Shown here: piece by piece, positions 54,801 to 64,000 of the stretch | How the letters are laid out: each line of letters starts with the position of its first letter | How positions within the stretch are numbered: the first letter of the stretch is position 1 | Assembly (NCBI RefSeq): GCF_901709675.1 | Contig: NC_051100.1 | Location: 5,208,001-5,272,000, forward strand | Origin: Syngnathus acus | Lineage: Eukaryota > Chordata > Actinopteri > Syngnathiformes > Syngnathidae | Direction: 5' to 3' | Length of the DNA stretch: 64,000 nt | Made by a program: the position numbers and the translations under genes | The notes under the pieces: generated by a model | Database searches by the model: none | Seen by the model: the letters and a program-made list of their open reading frames with translations, nothing else | Told to the model about the DNA's origin: nothing

Positions 54801-57800
54801 TGTAAACTTTATTATAATGAGCGCTTTTAGGGGGCAGAATGAAACTTGATACATGCCAAATATAACTTGACAGTGCAACGCCTTTAACTTACTGAAACGG
54901 AAGGCGGATTTAATAAGAGTGATGCAATGTTCCGCTCCAAATTAGATATATATATATATGGTATATAAAAACCTTTCTGCTAGTTGCTTAAAATGTCCTT
55001 GCTGCGGCAACGCATGCAACTCATACGCACACACACAAACTTCCTCCACTCCACATGAAAGGCAGTCCAAAGGAATATAAAAGCCCTCTTATGGAATGTT
55101 AGTGAGGCCCGTTGACGAGCGGATCCTCGGCGGCAAAGCAGCTCCTTTCTATCGCTGTATACTTGAGTGTTGACCATTCTCCAGAGAGGAGTCCCGTTTG
55201 GTCTAAGAGGCTACATTTTCCTAACCTCCAAGGCCACCGCCGCGAAGGCGCCTCAAGAGAGCCTCTTTCGTGTCAAAGGGGGGGAGCCATTGAACTGGAG
55301 AACAGCCCCTGGCTTTTGATCAGTTCATAAGTTAAAGTTTTGCCCAGGCCGCTTTTTTTCATGCAAATCGAAAAATCTTCAAACACTGTGGAAATTCGTC
55401 TCTTTCGGATGTGCCTTAATAGGTAGTGCTTTTAACATGCTCGCAAAAGGACTGGCTTGAAAGGCCCTTCAGAGTACTGAAAAGCACGCTCGGTGCCCAG
55501 GTGTAGACAGACGGCGGTTCCCCTTGAAGCGTTTCTTTTCGGACCAGACCAAAGTTTTGTATATTTGCTGGAAACTACATTGACTCCCAATTAAGGGATT
55601 AGGATCAAGATTATCCTGAAATTCCCACAACGCTTTGCATCACCAGCGGAACTTGATTGTTTGCTAAAATCAATGCTAGCTCTAAAATTATATGCATTCA
55701 CACAAAATGTTTTTTCTTCTCACATGATCTCCTGTCAGGTGAAAGCCTTCACACCCGTTTCATGTTCTGAGTCGTGTCCGACGGCTGGTCCGTTATTGGT
55801 CCGATCCAACCATGACACCCTTCCCTCCCTTGCCTTCCATTGCTCTGTGACTCAGCTGGTTTCACTTAAAGAACATGGAGCGAAAGGAGGGGTGGGGAGG
55901 GGTCACGGGGTCACACCATGACCTCATCAAATTAGCCCAAACGAGTGAGGTGTTTAGCACGAGTTAAAACAAGTAATCTGAATGGCATTAAATGCAAATG
56001 CAGCGACCATATGCTCACTTCAAACATGGAGCCATCCCATCTCGCAAACCGGCCCCCTTTACCCACGCAGAGCCCCCCCTTGAATACACATCACATGACT
56101 CAGAGTTGGCGGCGCTGTTAAGATGACAATGACTTTCCGTGAAACATTCCCATCCAGGTGTTTGATATCTTTTTACAGATAATCGACAACAACTGTAATC
56201 GCTTTGGCTTTGAGCGCGCTGATCCGACCGACCTCAGTGTCACGTGCGTTCATATCGCTTGCCATTTTGACCTCAAACTACCAACGCGGGAAGAAAACAA
56301 AGGACGCTTGGAAATGTCGAAGAACAAAAAGGATTCACAAGGGTAATACCTTCTGCTCCAGCGTATAAACGCTCAGCCATGTGCCTCTGATAGATGGGAG
56401 CGAGGCCCTGGTCAGGTTGTGAAGATTATGGGCCAAGACTGATTTCGTACCCTCGGGCGGCGACTGAGCCGGGAACATGTGGCAGCTCATATGTGCTAAT
56501 AAGCACCTGTGGAGAAGAGGGGGTGCGGTGGTAGTGAAAAAGCCCGGCGGGCTCTGCAACCGTGCCACCTGCACAGACCTCCACTGTGCCTCTGACTCAC
56601 TGAGTGCTGCTGGGAAACACCAAGAACACATCTCCAGCTCGTCACGTGAACATCATTTTCATTTTGGGAATCTGTATGGAATTTCCTGTTTGACTTTATT
56701 TATTTTTTTTGCAACATTTCCATATGATTCACTCCCAATTGACTTTAGATTGAACTTTTTTTCCCCCTCTTTTTCTTCCACTTGTAATGATAAGCTGTAA
56801 ACACAAAATACTTCCTGCAATTAAAACGCATAGGCGGACTGGCGCAAGTTATGTTAATCCGACAAAAAAAAAAAAAAACATTGAACAACAAGTGCTGTGA
56901 TTACTTCTTGTACAGCCGCCTCATTTACACAACTCTCAGTGACACAAAATAACACTTCTGAAATGAGTAGCATATTCAGGCTTGTATAAAAGTTCACCTT
57001 GTTTGAGTCAACGTGTGTGTGTGCGTGTGTGTGGAGTGGAGAAAGATTTAGCCTTCATCTCATTGAAAACGGTGCACAGCTGCTGATGAGGAATGTGAGA
57101 GCAAAAAGAAGACATTGTGGGAGAAAGTGCTCCTGTCAATCAAAAGAATTCTGAATAAATTTGTTTAAGCTGTGAAAGCATTCTGACGGAAAGAAACAAT
57201 GTTCCTCATGTGTTCTCCATGACCACCAATTCTCCTCAACAAAATGTCCAATCAAGACATGATATTTTTTTTTTCATGACATTTATTTTTCTTCTTTGCT
57301 TTGAGTGAGTTATATGTAGTAACTATGACAACACAAGGAGGACTAATCACTCTCTATTGATTTACTACTGTGTTTCATAATTCTCACATCTGGATTTCAA
57401 ACATAAATACTTCTCTGCATTCGGAGAATATACAGAATTCTCATCAGCACAAATGCCGTCTTTGGGATTTAAGAGAAGGCACCGTGGACGGACTGCTCTT
57501 TGTGTGCGTGAGTTGGGTTTTTTTTTTTTCACAACATAGCGTAACCCATTTTGGTTACCCAATCCGCTACAAACAACATTCAGCTTTTCAGGAGCTCCAC
57601 ATAGGCAAATCAAAATGATTTCTATTCATTATTAGCACTGTAGTTTTATCTCGGGTGACTCAATCCGACACTCCAAATACGTTATTTCTCTCCTAAAAGT
57701 TGGTTGAAACAATATTAATAAGATTTTCAATTTAAATTTTAATTGAACGCCTATATCAGAAGCCTGAACTAATTTCTTTAACAATTATTGAATATGTTTG

Positions 57801-57801
57801 A

Positions 57802-57815
57802 GGGGGGGGGGGGGG
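57802..57815. repeat. Poly-G tract (14 bases)
   Basis: An uninterrupted G run, like those at 2718 and 32177. Exact length is doubtful. Confidence 0.9.
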
Positions 57816-58539
57816 AATGTCAGTATCAGCAAACAAGTTAAATAAGTGCGCATTATACCAAACTGTACATTTGTCATTCTGCGTTTAACTTGGGAAACAT
57901 TCTGAATACACATCATTAATTAAATTTTTTTTTGTCATCTCCAAATTCAATTTGCTGTGTGACCTTAATTGACAGCACAAGTTTGACTGTTAATTTTGCT
58001 GGCATTTGAATCAACGACTTATCTGGCTGTCACTCCTTTTTTTTAACCTTTTGCTGCAAATGGTGCGAAAATATTTGTCAAAATCATTTCTCAGGTTGAT
58101 TGTATAAATTACAAATAAATTTGTGACATTTTCTTGACTTTAGGCTTGGATTGTTTACATTGTAAATGACCCCAAACACTAACAATTTGCTTTCAAACCA
58201 TGCCATGACTTTACATCACAAACTTTTATAAACAGAGGAAGTTCTTCATTAGTTCACGACACGGATTTCTCTCACTGAAAATCATCCCTTTTTGGGTTCT
58301 TCGAGGAGCACGAGGCCTTGATAGTGACTCCGCGTTTGAGGCGACCCCTCCTTTTTTCCTAAATAGCTTCAAACGTAAGAGATCCTGATCAGTGCTTGAA
58401 GTGAAGGAAGCATAGCAAGAGCATGAGATCAACCCCTGGATTATTGGGCCATTGTCCCAAAAGCAGCACTCTCCATTTAGTGGAGCGGGTATTATACCAC
58501 AAGGAACACTATTGGGATTAAGCGGTGCCCCCTTTCACA

Positions 58540-58990
58540 TATGCAACAAATGACAAAGGAGGAGATTGGGCAACTAACCTGCTGTTTAGATAAAGGTACT
58601 TTAATAATTGCTAACCGCCTCTTCTGTCGCTCCATTGTCCACTGACAAGTGGCTGTTTCTAATTGCTGACAGATTTGATTTTTCAGCAACAGCGAGCGCT
58701 CTGTTTGTGGCCTTTGCATGGAGTAATTACACCATCCCTCTCTCCCAACTGGCACCTATTTTGTCCCCGGATTTTTTTGTAAATCGTTCTCTTCCCTCTG
58801 TGCCTGAAAAGAAAAATTTCTCACTCCCTCTAGCACCTTGTAATGCACTCGATTACAAGAATTGATCGGAGTCCAAACACTGGCAGATTGTGAATGGCCT
58901 CAATATGTTGCTTTGTACCAAATCATCACAAGCAGGCTAATTATCATGTTTATGCTTAATTGCGAATGGTGGTAAAATCTGATTCCTAAT
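58540..58990. promoter_or_regulatory. Candidate conserved non-coding block H
   Basis: Non-repetitive DNA with TTTAATAATTGCTAACCGCC, GTTTCTAATTGCTGACAG, GCATGGAGTAATTACACC and AGGCTAATTATCATG. The dense TAATTG/TAATTA cores with preserved complexity suggest an enhancer. Appearance only. Confidence 0.3.
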
Positions 58991-59177
58991 TAGGAAACCA
59001 TCAGTGACAATGTTTGACATAGGAATGGAACCCCTATTTCCTTTCAAGATTTAATCACATTAAACGAATGTCAAAAATGTGCTAAATTATCTTTGAAAAA
59101 AAAAAATTTCAGACCCTTCAGTATTTTTTGGGCATTCTGGAATTAATGTTGATATTCCCAAACGTTTATTTTTTAAT

Positions 59178-59293
59178 ATTCATTCGGTAAGTGTCCAAAA
59201 GATTTTTTTATTATCTATTATTTATTATTTATATATATATATTAAAAAAAAAATAATTATATTATATTCATTCGGTAAGTGTTAAAAAGATAT
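59178..59293. repeat. Direct duplication around an AT-rich tract
   Basis: ATTCATTCGGTAAGTGT occurs at about 59179 and again at about 59266, each followed by AAAAGAT-type sequence, with a TATTATTTA/TA-rich tract between them. A local duplication of about 87 bases. Confidence 0.75.
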
Positions 59294-59888
59294 TAACAAT
59301 AACCGGTGAAAGTTTGCTGTAAAAGTTGACTGAAATTTTGGATACATATCTGCAAAATAATAATAAGCTTTACTTACACTATGAAGTCATATCAAAAGAA
59401 AGAGTCCATACTTGTTTTGCGATGGTAGGCTGCTGCCTTCCTGGGGCATGCTGGCTGCATTTATTAAGAGGAGAGCTAGAGGGCTCACTCCAAAAAGCAA
59501 CACACGAGGGAGAGGCTTCGTCATCACCATCACCACATTAAAAAACCAATTATGCCACTAACAAAAGTACACTTTATTTTCACTTAATGCAATTAGTCAT
59601 TAACTGTGATTCTAAGTTCTACATTTATACAAGCTCCCTTTCTCTGCCAATTATTCATAGTTTCATGTTCATAAAGCATTCGCACTTTCAAAGCAAACAT
59701 ATTTTCAGTGCTGGTGTCTGTGCTAATCATCCAACCCACACATTTCATGGATTAGTCATTCACATTGCATGAAATATGAGACGGGGTGCAGCTCTGCCAG
59801 CCATGTGCGTGCCCATTATCCAGAATATTTCTGTTGCACACTTAGCAACTGTGCAAGTGTCTGTGTGTGTGGATGCAACTATGAATAT

Positions 59889-59890
<2 letters not shown>

Positions 59891-59979
<89 letters not shown>

Positions 59980-60012
59980 GTATATATATGTATATATATA
60001 TATAATATATAA
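59891..60012. repeat. (CA)n/(TA)n compound microsatellite
   Basis: About 84 bases of pure CA, then TA units broken by TATATG. The longest CA tract in the window; open frames through it are artefacts. Confidence 0.97.
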
Positions 60013-63000
60013 AATGTATGAGTGAAAGAATACAATGAATTCTAATCCCGCCAATAAGCAGCTGCAATAATTGTTCATTTCATAAATGACGAGCAAAATA
60101 CAGAAATATTTAATCCGTCTTTGCATTGATGTATTTTAAATAGCGCTTGAGTATATGAGTATGATGAGCATCAAATTGGCATTTAGTGATGGAAAATCGC
60201 ATATTTGTGGTAAAAGTTACATCAGAATCCGATTTTTTTGGTACGCATCAGAAAAATGGTTTAAACTCACACTGAAATTAAAAATGTTGAGAAAAAACTT
60301 AGATGGTCAATTACTAGACAAAAACATAAACAGTCATCAGATCCAGATTATTCATCATTTGAAACTTTTCCACCACAATGTCACACCAAGAATCTTTTGT
60401 GAATAAGAAGTAAGAGATAACTACAAAACTATTTGTGAGAAGAGATTCTAAAAGGAGTTGTTAAATATCATCAGGAAGCAGCAATTGTACATCACAGAAG
60501 GTCATGAGCCTCAAATTGCCAATCAAACATGTCCGCTTCGCTTAATGTCATCTGACTAACCTTTTGTGGTTGATATAACGCAAGAATGAAACAGTATTAG
60601 AGCATCTTTCCATCACTGGCCTTGACCTTTGTTGTCACACTGACAAGATGAATCCAAAAATGATCTGGTGTCACCAGTATGTCACCATCAAGCAGATACT
60701 TTTATCAATTAATGCATCCATCCACGTGAACTGTCCATAAAATGGACTGAAAGTGCATTTAACATGCTGTTCATCAAATCAAAACATCTGGCAGACACTT
60801 CATATATAAGTTATCGTGTTTGGAGAGGACAGTGTAACTGTGACATGTGCTTTGGCCGTGGTAAGGAGAGCAAGAAGGATGTTGGAAGACCAACAAAATG
60901 TCTGACCTGACTGAGGAACCACTCTGGGGAATGATGACTACAGATACCTAAAGTTGATTGAGACATTTTCGGTGACTCATAGCAACACACACATATAGAG
61001 TACACACTAGTCATAATTCTTTATAAGCCTCTGGATAAAAGAGGAGATATTGCCTTTTGTTATCTGAATGAGCATATACTGCTAAACTTTATACTTCACG
61101 TATGACAACGCAATTTTCCTCCCAAAAATAAAAATGGTGTATTTAATGCTAAATCAAGGAACCTGGTCTTGTTCTTCTCTTTTTGTTTCTCTTTTTTTTC
61201 TTAGATGTTTCAGAAATTAGAAATGATGTGATCTTTGATGTGTGTATTTATATTTTCATTGTGTTGGATGAAATATTATATGATGATCACATGTGAGATT
61301 GCGTGAAAGAAATCTTGTTTTATGTGCCTTGAAATGAATCATTTGAGACATTTACTCAATGTTGGTTCTGAGTTAAATGCTTTTATAAGTGAGAAAAAAA
61401 AATGTTAATTTCATATTTAATATAGGCAAAAATGCTATGAAATGAGAAGCTGTGTGGGATGAAATTGGTAAAGAGCCATTCCATTCTGCTTCTAGCCCCA
61501 AAAGCTTGTAAGTATTACAGCCGGCTCTATTTTTCCGTAACACGAAGGTGTGTGTCTCTGCAAATTCATATACATGATGAGGATTTTATTACATGCAAAT
61601 GTTATCCCATTTATTATCCACTTACATGCTGGTGTACTTTACATACTAATGGTTATATGAAAGACATTTGAATCATAATTTAGATTTATTGCCGGAAAAC
61701 ATTTCAGGAAAATATTTTTGGGGGGATGCTTAAAGTATTAGACTAAAGCGACATTTATTTGGGGTTAGTAGGTTCTATTTGTTGACAAACATGCGATTGC
61801 CTCCCAAGTAGATGTGATAAATGATGTCATTGTGTTTGGGCTGACCTCAGGGCATACAGATGTGGGTGGATGGCAGGTCGGACGGACACCTGTTTCCCTG
61901 CCCCACTAAACATGACCCTGCTGACCCTAAACTGTGCTTAAAGTGAACTAAATCTCCAGCAAGATGTGATACTGTATAGCTTCTTCAGCAATGTAAACAT
62001 TGCTGGATCAAAATGTGCAAATTTGTTTTGAAAATGTATTTTAAAATATTATTTGGGACCCAATGAGTTTATCTTAATCTTGAATAATTACTATTTTTAA
62101 TATGAATACTTTTTAAAATAATTGTAATATTTTTTACTATATATATTATATAGTATATATTTTTTTAAATATTCTTTTTCTCTCAGAAATTCTTAGTAAA
62201 TTTCACAAGTCCCACAAGACTCATTTACTGCAGCTCATTAAACGCCATTCAGTTGAACAAATTTTGTTGTTCACAAATTTCAGCATTTTTATATGATCAA
62301 ACTACAGTTAGATTTGCACCCCCGCCCCCTTGCATACTCTTTTTGAGGTTAAAAGGTGGAAATGAAGACTTTTAGGGAGTCACCAGGCTCTGGCTTAGTG
62401 GCCAGTGATAGCTCTGCTTTTCACGCGAGAGTCGCACATCTGCATCCATATATCAATGAATTTCCACAAAAACATTCCTGCAAGCAAAAGCGGACGTGAT
62501 TTATGTGCCTCTCTCCTTTTTTTCATTGAAATTTATTCTGGATTTAAACTGATCGCCCAACTAAAAGTTAAAGACCTATTAAATCAGTCAGTCCTACAGA
62601 ACTTGTACATCACATTCAAAGCATAAATTTAGGAGCCCCCCCCCCCACAGCTGGACAAAATATAGAGCTGCTAGATATTACTTTAACAATATAATGCAAC
62701 ATATATGCTATAATGTTAAATGATGTGGTCTCAACCGCAACCACATGCACAAAAGAGGATGACAGCCCTTAGGGGCCTCAGCTAATATGGTCGAGCATGT
62801 GGATCCAAAACGTATATGTTGAACAGTTTACGACCTTGTGAGTGAGTGAGTTCATACCATACTGCTGCCTAATTTATAGACTGATATTGTATTTTCAAAT
62901 GCGGCAATCTATTCTCTGGCAGTGCATGGTAATAAAAGGATACAGGTGATGTTGGAATGCCGCGTCTTTCATGTTTTATCTCACAAAGGAGTGGCGCACT

Positions 63001-63910
63001 GCTATTTTGTTTCTGTGGAGGGTATATGAAGGTGTTTGACTTATTATCAGATCATAGGAGTGCCATGACCTGTGTGGATGATAAGCACGCACCTGGACAT
63101 TTGCTTCATACAATTCAACGCAACACTTTCGAGCACATCAGCTAATCAAATTTTCGACCAAAAATGACGTGTGTGCTGATGGTTAAATTGCGCCTCGTTT
63201 TAAAGGTGCAAATAAATCAATCAAATTTATAGTACAGTATTTGATAGATGATCTAGCCAGTGCGTAAAAACAAAATGTCAAATAAATAAAAACAATTTAT
63301 AGGACAGTATTTGATGGATGGCCTAGCCAGTGCGTCAGGCCGGTTGTGTGCACAATGGTGGTGGAAGCGGCACCACGATAAAACCACCAGTCTGGTGTGT
63401 TTGGTTAAGATGCACTTGTCAAGTGGGCTGACAATCACATCTGTGCTCATTCAAGGGAACCTCTTATCTCTGCCTCCATGTCCCACTCAGGAGACATAAG
63501 CACTTAAGATGTTTGTATGATTTTGCTCTCAAGTAAAGTACACACAGCGTGTCACACACTCATGTGTTCACATGAACTCACACTTATAGACGGAAATGGA
63601 AAAATTACACTTATACTTGCTAAAAAAAAAAAGAATTCAGGAAAAAAACAGAAGTTGATCTCAAACAAAACAAAGGAGGGGGAAAATATTGTTTCTCCAA
63701 TTCCGGTTGTTTAAATCACTGTTTGTAAGTTGATCTTGTGCAAATGTTCTAACCTCGAAAGAGTGAATCTAGGCTTGTTACAGAATGACTCATACATCAA
63801 AGCAGTAAATAATAAGTTACTATTTGCTGCTTGTCTTTGTTTCCGCATACTAAATGAATGTTTGTTATGGGCGTGGGCTTTATTGCAGCAGCCCTCTCTT
63901 TTATTATCTT

Positions 63911-63965
63911 GCACTTCCTCCATTTCTGCCGGCGTGAAGAGGAAGTGACGTCACACAAGGAAGTG
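63911..63965 (+). promoter_or_regulatory. Probable promoter of the next gene (ETS/CRE cluster)
   Basis: Three ETS cores and a CRE in 55 bases: GCACTTCCTC (63911-63920), the composite GGAAGTGACGTCAC (63941-63954, with TGACGTCA at 63946-63953) and ACAAGGAAGTG (63955-63965). This is the standard build of a TATA-less housekeeping promoter and resembles the one before fam204a. The gene would start beyond the window edge. By human gene order, rab11fip2 in plus orientation is the best candidate, but nothing coding is visible to prove it. Confidence 0.5.
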
Positions 63966-64000
63966 AAGCTTGCATCGACAGCAGTTGTCAGCATAGAGCA

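Larger units (their letters stand above)
34172..63900. other. Gene-free stretch right of fam204a (about 30 kb)
   Basis: No coding exon with recognisable content was found on either strand. Frames reach 126 codons but lack domains and splice logic. Contents: MITE-like elements (34937, 37724, 37957, 38190), LINE-type remnants (39083, 41583, 50375), microsatellites, a GC-rich island (51640-52210) and several complex blocks that resemble conserved regulatory DNA. In human the interval between FAM204A and RAB11FIP2 is also long and gene-poor. Confidence 0.65.

Noticed and set aside
1-64000. CRISPR arrays, rRNA, operons, prophage or plasmid functions.
   Set aside because: None seen. The window is vertebrate nuclear DNA with spliced genes.

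Overview
This is nuclear DNA from a vertebrate, almost certainly a teleost fish. It carries two multi-exon genes with GT-AG introns, long AT-rich non-coding stretches, large (CA)n/(TA)n/(CT)n microsatellites and several fish-type interspersed repeats. The introns of the first gene are mostly 65-110 bases, which is typical of compact fish genes. No operons, prokaryotic signals, CRISPR arrays or viral genes are seen. Species cannot be fixed from the sequence.

Layout. 1-3438: non-coding DNA with repeat remnants and the 3' flank of the first gene. 3439-8184, minus strand: pik3ap1 (BCAP), the B-cell adaptor for PI3-kinase, traceable in 16 coding exons from an N-terminal TIR-like domain to a proline-rich tail. 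8185-22560: intergenic DNA with microsatellites, a hAT-type non-autonomous transposon with an intact 8-bp target duplication, and several stretches that look like conserved regulatory DNA. 22560-34171, plus strand: fam204a (C10orf84 family), a TATA-less promoter followed by 7 coding exons, with an 8.2-kb fifth intron that looks rich in regulatory DNA. 34119-63900: a roughly 30-kb gene-free stretch with MITE-like elements (including two copies of a 70-bp hairpin in opposite orientation), a GC-rich island and more candidate regulatory blocks. 63911-63965: an ETS/CRE cluster that looks like the promoter of the next gene to the right. In human, RAB11FIP2 lies downstream of FAM204A, so its orthologue is the best guess.

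The two genes are not known to work together. BCAP is a signalling adaptor under B-cell-antigen and Toll-like receptors; FAM204A is a small conserved protein of unknown function. Their adjacency is notable because the human orthologues sit on the same chromosome arm (10q24.1 and 10q26.11) but far apart.

The main surprise is that each gene is intact except for one base. pik3ap1 has one extra base in exon 3, where there is an A9 run in the sense strand. fam204a lacks one base at the exon 6/7 junction, next to a G4 run. Both proteins otherwise follow their families to the last residue, so homopolymer assembly errors are the simplest reading, but real frameshifts or unusual splicing remain possible. 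No novel gene system was found; the non-coding findings are candidates that need comparative data.
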